The notes beneath the pieces are model-generated. The model did no database searches, was not told the origin of the DNA, and saw nothing but the letters and a program-made list of their open reading frames with translations. From contig NZ_CP050191.1 of NCBI RefSeq assembly GCF_011745145.1, forward strand, positions 2,681,054 to 2,745,053: a stretch of DNA of 64,000 nucleotides, in the 5' to 3' direction. Both the position numbers and the translations under genes were made by a program. Below, in pieces: positions 37,691 to 46,796 of the stretch (position 1 is its first letter; the number at the start of each line of letters is the position of its first letter). Source of the stretch: Mycobacterium sp. DL440 (lineage in GTDB: Bacteria; Actinomycetota; Actinomycetes; Mycobacteriales; Mycobacteriaceae).

Positions 37691-37833
37691 GTTTCCTGAT
37701 CTAACACCCTCCAGCACAACGGATTACCGGCCTGGGGCGGTTCCACCTTTTTGTGGACTCTCGTCCAATGCTGCCCTGACCCCGCCGTCGCACCCATCCC
37801 TCGTCAACCAGTCCAACCAAAAGGAAACCAACG

Positions 37834-39192
37834 ATGATTCCCCTTCCGGGCGACGATTACGCGCACTTCCGTCCCCGATCAGCGCGAGCCTGGGCCAGGA
37901 CGATGATGATCGTCCTGTGCGTCGTTGCGGCAGCGTTTATTTCGGTGAATGTGCCGGTCGCCCGGGCTGACGAATCACGGTACCTGGCGTTCTACACTCC
38001 GCCGAATCCCCTACCCCCAGGCGCATCCGGCGATCTGATCCGAACGGAGCCATCCAAGCTGGTTCTGGAGCCTTCCGGACAACTGGGCTCATTCGTGGGG
38101 ACCGGAACGCGAATCATGTATCGCAGCACCGATGCTCAAGGTCACCCCGTGGCGGTCACCGGTACCTATATCGAACCTGACGTGCCCTGGCCCGGCAGTG
38201 GACCGCGCCCGCTGCTTGCCTACGCCACAGCCCCGTACGGGATGGGAGAGCAGTGTGCTCCGTCTCGCCTGTTCAACCAAGGCATCCATGCCTCTTTGGA
38301 CACGGGTTTCGACCTGATGTTCAATCTCGAGGAAGGATTCATCGCGACTCTGCTGGCGCGTGGTTACGCCATAGTGGTCACCGACGGTGTCGGACTGGGA
38401 GTGCACGGTCAGATGGCGCCACAGTTCCTGAACCGAGTGGCAGGCGGGACGGCACTCAACGACGCCGCGCGGGCAGCGATGAAACTGCCCGGCACCACGT
38501 TGGATCCGCATGGGCCCGTCGCCTTCTGGGGCTGGCTGGCCGGCGGTGGGCATTCCGCGTTGGCAGCGGCCGAGCTGGCCGGCGCGTACGCACCCGAACT
38601 TCACGTTGTCGGAACCTATGCCAACGGCGCGACGACCGATCTTCCCAGCATGTTGCCGCCCCTTGACGGGAACCAGCTCGCTGGATCCATCGGGTGGGTG
38701 CTACGAGGGATTCAAGAGGCGTATCCCGATATGACACAACCGATTGCGGATTCCCTCACCCCGCGCGGTGTGGAGATGCTGGCCAACACCAGTCGGCAGT
38801 GCATGATACAAACAGGCATCAACTACGCGTTCCGGCATCTGCAGCCATGGTTCAAGAAGGACCTCTATCAGTCGGTGCGAGAGGAGCCGCTGAACTCGAT
38901 CCTGGCGATGCAGCGCATTGGCAACGTGAAACCCAGTGCGCCGGTGTACCTCTCACATAATCGGTGGGATTCCTTCGCACCCTATGAATCGGTGGTGGCC
39001 ACCGCGAGGGATTGGTGCGCGCTGGGAGCGGACGTCACGTTGTGGACCAACGAACAACCACCTTTCCTCAACAAGACGGATACCAATGCACTCTTGACGG
39101 CCTTCGTCGACGGCGAGCGGAGCATGGCGTGGATCGCCGACCGCTTCAACGGTGTGCCCACCACGCCCAACTGCGGGTTGATTGAGCCATGA
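37834..39192 (+). CDS. secreted LIP-family lipase homologue lacking catalytic Ser and His
   Basis: This 452-aa exported protein has a signal peptide of about 45 residues ending VARADES. It matches the secretory lipase family (YATAPYGMGEQCAPS, GYAIVVTDGVGLG, WIADRFNG). The nucleophile elbow, G-Y-S-x-G-G in active members, reads GWLAGGG with Ala236 in the Ser position. There is no His in the last 60 residues, where the catalytic His normally lies. It is thus probably a non-catalytic lipase-fold protein. AAAAGGAAA precedes the ATG. Its stop overlaps the next start (ATGA). Confidence 0.82.
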   Translation: MIPLPGDDYAHFRPRSARAWARTMMIVLCVVAAAFISVNVPVARADESRYLAFYTPPNPLPPGASGDLIRTEPSKLVLEPSGQLGSFVGTGTRIMYRSTDAQGHPVAVTGTYIEPDVPWPGSGPRPLLAYATAPYGMGEQCAPSRLFNQGIHASLDTGFDLMFNLEEGFIATLLARGYAIVVTDGVGLGVHGQMAPQFLNRVAGGTALNDAARAAMKLPGTTLDPHGPVAFWGWLAGGGHSALAAAELAGAYAPELHVVGTYANGATTDLPSMLPPLDGNQLAGSIGWVLRGIQEAYPDMTQPIADSLTPRGVEMLANTSRQCMIQTGINYAFRHLQPWFKKDLYQSVREEPLNSILAMQRIGNVKPSAPVYLSHNRWDSFAPYESVVATARDWCALGADVTLWTNEQPPFLNKTDTNALLTAFVDGERSMAWIADRFNGVPTTPNCGLIEP

Positions 39193-40064
39193 CTGGTCCG
39201 GCTCTGGGCACCTTCGGTGTTTTCGGCCTTTTCGAGCAGTGGAAGCAACTGACTACCGCGCAACTGAGGGACATCGAGGCGCTCGGCTACGGTGCCATCT
39301 GGGCAGGCGGCTCGCCGCCGGCCGAACTCGACTGGGTTGAATCGCTTCTGGAGCGAACCGAGACACTCCAGGTGGCAACGGGCATCGTCAACATCTGGTC
39401 GGCCGCCGCCGGGCCGGTCGCCGAGTCGTTCCACCGCGTCGAGGCGGCCCATCCCGGGCGGTTCCTGCTCGGGATCGGGGCCGGGCACCCTGAGCTGGTC
39501 GCCGAGTACAAGAAGCCCTACGACGCGCTCACCGGTTACCTGGACAAGCTGGACGAGTACGGCGTGCCCAAGTCCCGCCGCGTCCTCGCCGCGCTTGGTC
39601 CACAGGTGCTCAAACTGGCCGCACGGCGGAGCGCGGGAGCCCATGCCTACCTGGTCACCCCGGAGCACACTGCCCAGGCGCGTGCCCTGGTCGGACCAGA
39701 TGCGTTCCTCGCCCCGGAGCACAAGGTGGTGCTGACCACCGCCGACGAGCGCTCGCGCGAGGAGTATGTCACCGCGACGCAGGCAAGGGCCGTCGGGCGC
39801 AAGTCGCTCGGCATCTATCTCAACGGAACCAACTACGTGAACAACTGGAAGCGGTTGGGGTACACCGACGCGGACGTCGCCGCACCGGGAAGCGACGCCC
39901 TGATCGACGCCCTCGTCGCGTACGGCAGCACCGATGAGATCGCGGCCAGGCTCAAGGAACATCTGGCCGCCGGCGCGGACCACGTACCCGTACAGATCCT
40001 GACTGGACCTGACGACCTGGTTCCTGCCCTTGCCGAGCTGGCCGGAGCACTGGGCCTCCACTGA
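39189..40064 (+). CDS. LLM-class F420-dependent oxidoreductase (MSMEG_4141 family)
   Basis: This 291-aa luciferase-like TIM barrel protein has the motifs YGAIWAGGSPPAELDWVESLL, LQVATGIVNIW and HPGRFLLGIGAGHPE. It resembles the F420-dependent group named after MSMEG_4141. The substrate is unknown. It is translationally coupled to the lipase-like gene (4-bp overlap), which suggests a shared transcript though not an obvious shared reaction. Confidence 0.87.
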   Translation: MTGPALGTFGVFGLFEQWKQLTTAQLRDIEALGYGAIWAGGSPPAELDWVESLLERTETLQVATGIVNIWSAAAGPVAESFHRVEAAHPGRFLLGIGAGHPELVAEYKKPYDALTGYLDKLDEYGVPKSRRVLAALGPQVLKLAARRSAGAHAYLVTPEHTAQARALVGPDAFLAPEHKVVLTTADERSREEYVTATQARAVGRKSLGIYLNGTNYVNNWKRLGYTDADVAAPGSDALIDALVAYGSTDEIAARLKEHLAAGADHVPVQILTGPDDLVPALAELAGALGLH

Positions 40065-40126
40065 TCCCACAGTCATGGTCGGACGACAATTCTTGCGGCG
40101 TTTCGCTCGGGTCCCAGGCCGATTAT

Positions 40127-40148
40127 ATCTACTTGTGTCTATATAGAT
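40127..40148. promoter_or_regulatory. AT-rich imperfect palindrome upstream of the ArsR gene
   Basis: ATCTA (40127-40131) and TAGAT (40144-40148) frame an AT-rich stretch containing TATATAG in otherwise GC-rich DNA, 20 bp upstream of the ArsR start. It is a plausible promoter -10 region and autoregulatory operator. Confidence 0.5.
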
Positions 40149-40167
40149 GCAGTGCAATACTAAAACT

Positions 40168-40485
40168 ATGGACGTGTTCGAGGCAGTGGCAGAACCCAGT
40201 CGACGCGCATTGCTCGACGCTCTCGTCGATGGTGAACGCACCGCCGGCGAGTTGGTGGCCACGCTGCCGGAGCTGACCCAGCCCACCGTGTCGCGGCATC
40301 TACGGGTGCTGCGGGAAGTCGGACTGGTGGAGGTACGGCCCGACGCACAGCGCCGCATCTACGCGTTGCGCGCCGACGGCCTGGTGCAGATCGACGAGTG
40401 GATCGAACGGTACCGACGCTACTGGTCCGATCACCTCGACGCCCTGGAACGTCATCTCAAAGCGACGCACAAGGAGACGAAATGA
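40168..40485 (+). CDS. ArsR-family regulator
   Basis: This 105-aa winged-helix protein has ELVATLPELTQPTVSRHLRVLREVGLVEVRPDAQR as recognition helix and wing (about residues 27-60, shown in layout rather than as a unit). There is no cysteine metal site, as in the SRPBCC-linked subgroup, which responds to other cues. It overlaps the next gene by 4 bp (ATGA) and probably represses this three-gene operon. Confidence 0.88.
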   Translation: MDVFEAVAEPSRRALLDALVDGERTAGELVATLPELTQPTVSRHLRVLREVGLVEVRPDAQRRIYALRADGLVQIDEWIERYRRYWSDHLDALERHLKATHKETK

Positions 40486-40997
40486 CCAGCCGCGAAGGCA
40501 AGCTCACCGTCGAGGGCGATTGGGCCGCCCTGAACTTCGAGCGGCGGCTGCCCTATCCCGTCGACGCGGTATGGGCCGCCATCACCGATCCGAAGCAGCG
40601 CAATCAGTGGATGGGCGAAACGACCATCGACGCCCGAGAGGGCGGCACGATCGAGATGATTCCGCACTCTCCCCCGATTCCGCCGCAACAGAAGACGATG
40701 ACCGGTCGGATCCGGGTGTGGGACCCGCCAAGGGTTTTCGAGCATGAATGGAGCCAGGCCGTCCTGTCCGCTCCCGAACCCGGCGTCGTGCGCTACGAAC
40801 TCACCCCCGACGGCGACGGGACCCTGCTGAGGTTCAGCCACCGCGGCCTGACGGCCTCCGACGGCCAAGGCTTCCATCCCGGCACCCATGCCTATCTGGA
40901 CCGGCTCGAGGCGCACCTCGGCGGGCAGCCGCTGCCCGACTGGGCCCAGCGTTACCAGGAAGTCGCCACGGTGCTCGGCACCCAGTGGACTCGATAG
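40482..40997 (+). CDS. SRPBCC/AHSA1-domain protein
   Basis: This 171-aa protein has the Aha1-like fold: LPYPVDAVWAAITDPKQRNQWM at the start, then EMIPHSPPIPP, and W-x-E pattern FEHEWSQAV. Such domains bind hydrophobic ligands. ArsR-SRPBCC gene pairs are common in actinobacteria, where the pair probably senses and handles a small hydrophobic compound. It is coupled to the ArsR gene and followed 11 bp later by the flavodoxin gene. Confidence 0.85.
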   Translation: MTSREGKLTVEGDWAALNFERRLPYPVDAVWAAITDPKQRNQWMGETTIDAREGGTIEMIPHSPPIPPQQKTMTGRIRVWDPPRVFEHEWSQAVLSAPEPGVVRYELTPDGDGTLLRFSHRGLTASDGQGFHPGTHAYLDRLEAHLGGQPLPDWAQRYQEVATVLGTQWTR

Positions 40998-41008
40998 AAG
41001 GAAACAAC

Positions 41009-41641
41009 ATGCCACACAATGGAACTGATATCGCCGCACCCACCGTCGCGGTGGTCTACCACTCCGGGTTCGGTCACACTTCGACGTTGGCCCGAGCGGT
41101 CGCCACCGGCGCCGGTGAGGCCGGAGCCGATGCCACCGTCATCCACGTCGAGACCATGACCGACGAGGATTGGGACGTTCTGGACGACGTCGACGCCATG
41201 ATCTTCGGCTGCCCCACCTACATGGGCAACGTGTCGGCGGGATTTCAAACCTTCGCCGAGAAGACCGGCCGGCGGTGCATGGAGGGCAGCTGGCGCGACA
41301 AGGTCGCCGCCGGGTTCACGAACTCCGGAGCCAAGAGCGGCGACAAGCTGGCCACCTTGAACTCCTTGGCGATCTTCGCCGCCCAGCACCACATGCACTG
41401 GGTGAACCTGGGTTTGGGCGCCGGATGGAACTCGGCGTCCGGCAGCGAGCACGACCTGAACCGGCTTGGCTTCTGGCTGGGTGCGGCGGCCGCCACCGAT
41501 GTGGACGCCAACCCCGACCAGGTACACCCGGCTGACGTGCAGACCTGCCGCCATCTCGGGCAGCGTGTCGCGCTGGTGACGCGCCAGCTCAACATCGGCC
41601 GCACGTTCAGTCCAGCGGCTTCAGCTCCTGCAGCATCGTAG
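41009..41641 (+). CDS. flavodoxin-fold NAD(P)H:quinone oxidoreductase (WrbA-like)
   Basis: This 210-aa protein has the FMN phosphate loop VVYHSGFGHTSTLA (residues 15-28), PTYMGNVSAGFQTFAEKT and TNSGAKSGDK, which fit WrbA-type quinone reductases. It could detoxify quinones by two-electron reduction, in keeping with an ArsR/SRPBCC sensor upstream. AGAAGGAAA precedes the ATG. The 3' end overlaps the convergent flavoprotein gene by 35 bp. Confidence 0.86.
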   Translation: MPHNGTDIAAPTVAVVYHSGFGHTSTLARAVATGAGEAGADATVIHVETMTDEDWDVLDDVDAMIFGCPTYMGNVSAGFQTFAEKTGRRCMEGSWRDKVAAGFTNSGAKSGDKLATLNSLAIFAAQHHMHWVNLGLGAGWNSASGSEHDLNRLGFWLGAAAATDVDANPDQVHPADVQTCRHLGQRVALVTRQLNIGRTFSPAASAPAAS

Positions 41642-42983
41642 GAACCAACTCGCTGACGGTCGGGTGGATGTGCATGGTGCGCGATATCGCGGTGTAGGGC
41701 AGTTTCGCCGTCATGACGTCGAGAACGGAATGCACCACCTCGTCGCCGCCGACACCGAGGATCGCTACCCCCAGAATCTCCTCGGTCTCGGCATCCACCA
41801 CCACCTTCATGAAGCCCTGGGTCTCGCCCTTCTCCACCGCACGACCGACCCTGGTCATCGGGCGCTTGCCCACCAACGCTTTTCGACCAGATTTGCGTAC
41901 CTGATCGACGGTCAACCCGGCGCGGCCCAGCGGCGGATCGATGTAGAGCGCGTAGGTGGTGACCCGGTCGCTCACGCGACGCGGATCATCGTCGAGCAGA
42001 TTGGCGGCGACGATCTCGAAGTCGTTGTAGGACGTGTGGGTGAACGCGCCCTTGCCGTTGCAGTCCCCCATCGCCCAGATGTGCTCGGCCGTCGTGCGTA
42101 GTTGATCGTCGACCACGACGTAGCCCCGTCCGTCGAGGTCCACGCCGGCGTTCTCCAACCCGAGATCGTCGGTGTTCGGGACGCGCCCCACCGCCAGCAG
42201 CAGGTGCGTTCCCGCGATCGCATCTGCGCCGTCGCGGGGCGTCACCTCGAAACCGCTGTCCCTCTTGGTGAAGCGAATACCGGTGGCGTTCAGCACCACG
42301 TCGATACCCTCGGCCCGGAGAATCTCGGCGATGGTGGCTGAGACGTCCTCGTCCTCACGGGAGGTCAGCCGCGGCCCCTTCTCGATCACCGTGACTCGGG
42401 CACCGAACCGCCGGTACATCTGCGCGAACTCCAACGCGATGTAACTGCCGCCCACGATCACCAGGTGCTCCGGTACCTGGTCCAGATCCAGGATTCCGAC
42501 GTTGGTCAGATAGTCGATACCGTCCAGACCGGGAAACTCCGGAACCACCGCGCGGCCACCGACATTGAGAAAGATCCGATCGGCCCGCAGCAGTTCGCCG
42601 TCGACGTCGATGGTGTGCGGGTCCACGAAACGGGCATGGCCGCGGACAAGCGTCGCGCCGTTCATCCCTTCGAGCCAATCCTCGACTCCGTGGCGGTCGG
42701 CCAGCATGATCGCATCCTTGCGGGCCTTGACCTTGCCCATGTCGATGTCGATTTCGCCTGTGCCAACACCGAAATCAGCGCCGCGCCGCGCCAGATGAGC
42801 GGCATGCGCACTGGCCACAAGGGTTTTGGTGGGGATACAGCCGTAGTTGACGCAGGTGCCGCCGACCAGCTTGCGCTCGATCACCGCGACGGTCTGCCCC
42901 GCAGCGGTCAACCGGCCCGCCAGCGGTGGCCCGGCCTGCCCCGCGCCGATGACTATCGCATCGAAACTGCGCGCGGACGCCAT
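41607..42983 (-). CDS. pyridine nucleotide-disulfide oxidoreductase (mercuric reductase/RclA-like)
   Basis: This 458-aa flavoprotein has the FAD motif VIGAGQAGPPLAGRL, the redox pair GGTCVNYGCIPTK (Cys44, Cys49), an NAD domain VIVGGSYIALEFA and the dimer-interface motif HIHPTVSELVP. It lacks the N-terminal metal-binding domain and the C-terminal Cys pair of true mercuric reductase, so mercury is unlikely as substrate. RclA (copper reductase) or an unknown disulfide reductase is closer. It is followed 3 bp upstream in coordinate by the DUF4126 gene in the same direction. Confidence 0.88.
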   Translation of the reverse strand: MASARSFDAIVIGAGQAGPPLAGRLTAAGQTVAVIERKLVGGTCVNYGCIPTKTLVASAHAAHLARRGADFGVGTGEIDIDMGKVKARKDAIMLADRHGVEDWLEGMNGATLVRGHARFVDPHTIDVDGELLRADRIFLNVGGRAVVPEFPGLDGIDYLTNVGILDLDQVPEHLVIVGGSYIALEFAQMYRRFGARVTVIEKGPRLTSREDEDVSATIAEILRAEGIDVVLNATGIRFTKRDSGFEVTPRDGADAIAGTHLLLAVGRVPNTDDLGLENAGVDLDGRGYVVVDDQLRTTAEHIWAMGDCNGKGAFTHTSYNDFEIVAANLLDDDPRRVSDRVTTYALYIDPPLGRAGLTVDQVRKSGRKALVGKRPMTRVGRAVEKGETQGFMKVVVDAETEEILGVAILGVGGDEVVHSVLDVMTAKLPYTAISRTMHIHPTVSELVPTMLQELKPLD

Positions 42984-42986
42984 CGG

Positions 42987-43469
42987 CTAGACGATCGCGG
43001 TCAGGGCCGCGATCGCGAAACCACCGAGCACCGCGACCGCATCCTCGATGAGCGCGACCGGCAGATCGTGACCACCGTTGCCGGCCACCAGACGCTTACG
43101 GGCCTCGTAACCGCCGAGGGTTCCCAGCACGGCACCGACGAGACCCGCCCCCAGCCCACCGAACGTATAGCCCCACGCGGTGCCGATCACCGCACCGGCG
43201 AACGCGCCGGTGATCAGGCGGGCGACGAACTGCACCGGTGTCTTACGGCTCGGGGTGCGCGGGAGCTGATCGGTAACCAACTCCACCACGGCAAGAATCG
43301 TCAGCACGGTGACCGTGACCGGGTGCGCCAACCACTGAGCCCAGGTGCCGTCGAGGTTGATCCAACTCAAGGCCGCGGCCCAGGCCACCGCAGCCGGTGC
43401 GGTGAATGCCCGCAATCCGGCCACCACACCGATGAAAAGAGCCAACAAGAGAACCAGAAAATGCGTCAC
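42987..43469 (-). CDS. DUF4126 membrane protein
   Basis: This 160-aa protein has about four hydrophobic segments with Gly-rich stretches (GAFAGAVIGTAWGYTFGG, GAVLGTLGGYEARK). These match the DUF4126 family of unknown function. The GTG at 43469 follows GGAGG at a 5-base spacing, so it is preferred to the longer frame. It is the first gene of a probable pair with the flavoprotein. Confidence 0.8.
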   Translation of the reverse strand: MTHFLVLLLALFIGVVAGLRAFTAPAAVAWAAALSWINLDGTWAQWLAHPVTVTVLTILAVVELVTDQLPRTPSRKTPVQFVARLITGAFAGAVIGTAWGYTFGGLGAGLVGAVLGTLGGYEARKRLVAGNGGHDLPVALIEDAVAVLGGFAIAALTAIV

Positions 43470-43535
43470 GTCGACCTCCGAGGCCTGAAATTGTCCCCCG
43501 GACGCTAACACGCTCCAAAGCGTGGCACCTGCTGA

Positions 43536-44390
43536 TCAGAAACGGCAGAACCGAATATCTGATGCGAGTATCGCTTTGGCACCGATCGCGGCAATCTCAT
43601 CCATGATGGCGTTCACATCGCGGCGCGGCACCAGGGCACGCACCGCCACCCAGTCCGGATCCGCCAGCGGCGCAATGGTCGGTGACTCCAGCCCCGGCGT
43701 CACCTCGGTGGCCCGGTCCAAAACCGCACGGGGGCAGTCGTAATCCAGCATCAGGTACTGCTGGCCGAATACCACACCCTGCACCCGCGCGGTCAGTTGA
43801 TCACGTGCGGTCGCGTTGCCGTCGCCGTCGGCCCCGTCGCGTTCGATCAACACGGCCTCCGACTCACACAGCGGCGCGCCGAATGCCACCAGGCCGTGCA
43901 GTCCCAGGGTGCGACCCGAACCGACCACGTCGGCGATCACGTCGGCGACACCGAGCTGAATCGAGATCTCCACCGCGCCGTCCAAGCGGATGACCGAGGC
44001 CTCGACGCCCTGGTCCGCAAGGTCCTTGCGGACCAGGTTGGGAAACGAGGTGGCGATTCGCTTACCCGCCAGGTCCTTCGAGCTCCATTCCCGGCCGGCG
44101 GGTCCGGCGTAACGGAAGGTGGAGTTGCCGAAGCCGAGCGACAGGCGCTCACGCACCGGGGCGTCGGAATCGGCGGCCAGGTCCCGTCCGGTGATGCCCA
44201 GATCGAGCTGACCTGAACCCACGTAGATCGCGATGTCCTTCGGACGCAGGAAGAAGAACTCGACGTTGTTGACCGGATCGACGACGGTCAGGTCCTTGGG
44301 GTCACGCCGGCGCCGGTATCCGGCCTCGGCGAGGATCTCACCGGCCGCTTCGCTGAGCGAGCCCTTGTTGGGCACCGCGACGCGCAACAT
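43536..44390 (-). CDS. hisG: ATP phosphoribosyltransferase HisG (long form)
   Basis: This 284-aa enzyme catalyses the first step of histidine synthesis, ATP + PRPP to phosphoribosyl-ATP. Motifs: [13 protein letters not shown] at the start, [20 protein letters not shown] and [14 protein letters not shown]. The C-terminal ACT-like domain ([15 protein letters not shown] onward) mediates histidine feedback. The length equals M. tuberculosis HisG (284 aa) when starting at 44390. It lies 15 bp after hisE. Confidence 0.95.
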   Translation of the reverse strand: MLRVAVPNKGSLSEAAGEILAEAGYRRRRDPKDLTVVDPVNNVEFFFLRPKDIAIYVGSGQLDLGITGRDLAADSDAPVRERLSLGFGNSTFRYAGPAGREWSSKDLAGKRIATSFPNLVRKDLADQGVEASVIRLDGAVEISIQLGVADVIADVVGSGRTLGLHGLVAFGAPLCESEAVLIERDGADGDGNATARDQLTARVQGVVFGQQYLMLDYDCPRAVLDRATEVTPGLESPTIAPLADPDWVAVRALVPRRDVNAIMDEIAAIGAKAILASDIRFCRF

Positions 44391-44405
44391 CTGATCGGCC
44401 ACGGC

Positions 44406-44687
44406 TCACAACTTCCGGTAGACGTCGTCGAGGGTCAGCCCCCGGGAGATCATCAGCACCTGGGTCCAGTACAGCAACTGGCTGACCTCTTCGGCGAGCG
44501 ACTCGTCGCTCTCGTGCTCGGCGGCGAGCCACACCTCGCCGGCCTCCTCCAGGATCTTCTTGCCGAGCCCATGGACGCCGGCGTCAAGGGCGGCGACCGT
44601 GCCGCTACCGGCAGGTCTGGTGCGCGCTTTGTCGCTGAGTTCGGCAAACAGGGCCTCGAAGGTCTTCACAGGCATGAATTGTTTCAT
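44406..44687 (-). CDS. hisE: phosphoribosyl-ATP pyrophosphatase HisE
   Basis: This 93-aa all-helical MazG-like enzyme carries out the second step of histidine synthesis. The metal-binding [14 protein letters not shown] and the end [11 protein letters not shown] match M. tuberculosis HisE (Rv2122c). It is in an operon with hisG, as in all mycobacteria I recall. Confidence 0.95.
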   Translation of the reverse strand: MKQFMPVKTFEALFAELSDKARTRPAGSGTVAALDAGVHGLGKKILEEAGEVWLAAEHESDESLAEEVSQLLYWTQVLMISRGLTLDDVYRKL

Positions 44688-44724
44688 GCTCGGAGGGGGT
44701 CCATTTGTGGGGTTCCATAGAAGG

Positions 44725-45225
44725 GTGAGCGAATCCGTCGGCGACCAGCTGTCGACCTACACTGCCCGGGTCACGGCGATCCACGAGATCTTGGCCAAAC
44801 ACCTGCCGGTCGATGGTCTGATCCAGAACAACCGGGTCGCCAACCCGATCCTGCCACTCGATTGCCTGTCCGCATCCTGGGGCGCCGGCCTGGCTTCGCC
44901 CGCCACTCTCACCGTGGCGATCCATCCGGTACCGGATTTCGCGGCCGAGGTCGAACAGCTGCGATACGGCGCTGCCCCCGAGCCCGGGACCTACGAGGCA
45001 CCTCGTGTCGATCCCGACGAATTCGCCCTGGTGCAGGCGCACCTGTCCAGCGTCTGGGTGGTCGTCAGGCACTGTGAGGTCTACCTGGCCCACCGTGACA
45101 TCTCGCCGGACAAGCTGATCGCGGCAGCCGTCGAGATCGCCCACGCCATCGGTTGCGCGCCGTATGCCGACGACTACGAGCCTCCGCTGTTGCCGCCGAA
45201 CTGGGACCCGCCGGCTTACTGCTAG
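44725..45225 (+). CDS. conserved hypothetical protein
   Basis: This 166-aa soluble protein starts at a GTG, 37 bp from the divergent hisE start. It has no recognised domain. Visible features are an N-terminal helix [18 protein letters not shown], a central [21 protein letters not shown] and a Pro-rich end [11 protein letters not shown]. The convergent glucose permease gene overlaps by 4 bp. Confidence 0.7.
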   Translation: MSESVGDQLSTYTARVTAIHEILAKHLPVDGLIQNNRVANPILPLDCLSASWGAGLASPATLTVAIHPVPDFAAEVEQLRYGAAPEPGTYEAPRVDPDEFALVQAHLSSVWVVVRHCEVYLAHRDISPDKLIAAAVEIAHAIGCAPYADDYEPPLLPPNWDPPAYC

Positions 45226-46697
45226 GTGCTCAACGCGTTGGCGTGCATGTCCTCCAGGTTCTTACCCTTGGTCTCCTCGACCCAGCGCCACACGAACAGG
45301 AACGACAGCACCGCACAGATGGCATAGAAGCCGTACGCCGCACCCAGGAAGTTGCGCAGTTCCGGGAAGGACACGGTGATCAGCCAGTTCGCTGCCCACT
45401 GCCCAGCGGCGGCGAGGCCAAGGGCGGCCGCCCGGATGCGGTTGGGGAACATCTCGCCGAGCAGCACCCACACCACCGGGCCCCAGGACATGCCGAAGGC
45501 CACCACGAACAGGTTGGCCGCGACCAGGGCGATCGGGCCGGTGATCCCGCCGAGGAACGGTTGCTGCTCCATCAGACCGGTCGACTTGTTGAGCACCTCA
45601 TGCGTCTGGGCAGTCCCGAAGAGGACGGCCATCGTGCCCAGTGTCACCGCCATTCCCACCGAACCGATCAACAGCAGCGGCTTGCGACCGATCTTGTCGA
45701 TCAACGCGATCGCGATCAGCGTGGTCACGATATTGGTCACCGAGGTGATCACGGTGATGATGAACGACGAACTCTCGTCGAATCCGACGGCCTGCCACAA
45801 CACATTCGAGTAGTAGAAGATCACGTTGATGCCGACGAACTGCTGAAAGACCGACAGGCCGAGGCCCACCCACACGATGCCGTAGACGCCGCCGGCCGGC
45901 TTACGCAGATCGCGCCAGGCCGCCGGCTTCTCCTGCTGAAGGGTGTCCTGGATCCGGTGGAGGGTGATCTCCAGGTTCTTCTCCCCCAGCAGCCGCGACA
46001 GCACCTTGCGAGCCTCGGGAATGCGGTGTGTGGCAACCAGATACCGGGGCGATTCGGGAATCGTGAAGGTCAGCAGGCCGTACACGACGGCGGGAATCGT
46101 CATCAACAGGAACATCCACCGCCAGGCCTCCATGTTCAGCCACAGTTCCTGGGTGGCGTCCCCGGCGATATAGGCCAGCAGTGCGTCGATACTCAGGGCC
46201 AGGAAGATGCCCGAGACAATCGCCAGCTGTTGCAGGGATCCCAGCCGGCCCCGGATTCCCGGTGGAGAGGTCTCGGCGATGTAGGCCGGGGCAATCACCG
46301 AGGCGATACCGACGCCGATACCACCGACGATTCGGAAGAACACCACCACCCACACGCTGGGGGCCAGCCCGGTGCCGATCGCGCTGATGAAGAAGAGCAC
46401 CGCGGCGATCTTCATCACCGAGATACGACCGATCCGGTCGGCGATCCGGCCGGCCGTCAACGCACCGACGGCGGCACCGAGCAGCGCCGAGGCGACGGCG
46501 AAGCCCAGGACCTTGTTGTCGATGACGAAGTGCTTCTGGATGGCGTCCACCGCACCGTTGATCACTGCGCTGTCGTAGCCGAACAACAACCCGCCCAGGG
46601 CGGCGACCGCGGCGATGCGCACAGCACTGCGTCCGGACGAGTAATAGTCGTCGTCGTGAACCGCAGGAGTGCCGTCACCTACCGGACCGTGTGACAT
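45222..46697 (-). CDS. glcP: sugar porter-family MFS transporter, GlcP-like glucose permease
   Basis: This 491-aa protein has 12 membrane segments with the sugar porter signatures GRIADRIGRISVM (loop 2-3), RIVGGIGVGIASVIAPAYIAE, PESPRYLV (loop 6-7), QQFVGINVIFYYS and EMFPNRIRAAALG. Its position between hisE and metH matches M. smegmatis, where the gene MSMEG_4182 encodes a high-affinity glucose:H+ symporter (from memory). The ATG at 46697 has GGAGGGGA upstream. Confidence 0.88.
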   Translation of the reverse strand: MSHGPVGDGTPAVHDDDYYSSGRSAVRIAAVAALGGLLFGYDSAVINGAVDAIQKHFVIDNKVLGFAVASALLGAAVGALTAGRIADRIGRISVMKIAAVLFFISAIGTGLAPSVWVVVFFRIVGGIGVGIASVIAPAYIAETSPPGIRGRLGSLQQLAIVSGIFLALSIDALLAYIAGDATQELWLNMEAWRWMFLLMTIPAVVYGLLTFTIPESPRYLVATHRIPEARKVLSRLLGEKNLEITLHRIQDTLQQEKPAAWRDLRKPAGGVYGIVWVGLGLSVFQQFVGINVIFYYSNVLWQAVGFDESSSFIITVITSVTNIVTTLIAIALIDKIGRKPLLLIGSVGMAVTLGTMAVLFGTAQTHEVLNKSTGLMEQQPFLGGITGPIALVAANLFVVAFGMSWGPVVWVLLGEMFPNRIRAAALGLAAAGQWAANWLITVSFPELRNFLGAAYGFYAICAVLSFLFVWRWVEETKGKNLEDMHANALST

Positions 46698-46796
46698 ACC
46701 GTGTCCCCTCCGCACCATTTGCGTGACTGGTCACCCTCACCTTGGCACAGCGGACCCGCAGCTAGGGCCATATCCGGCAGCTGGATTCGACGTGTG

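Noticed and set aside
41607..42983. Mercury resistance gene (merA)
   Set aside because: The redox Cys pair is present but the N-terminal metal domain and C-terminal Cys pair of MerA are absent and no mer genes are nearby.
45153..46694. Long plus-strand frame opposite glcP
   Set aside because: Low-complexity His/Arg/Gln-rich translation and no start context; the minus strand encodes a clear sugar transporter.
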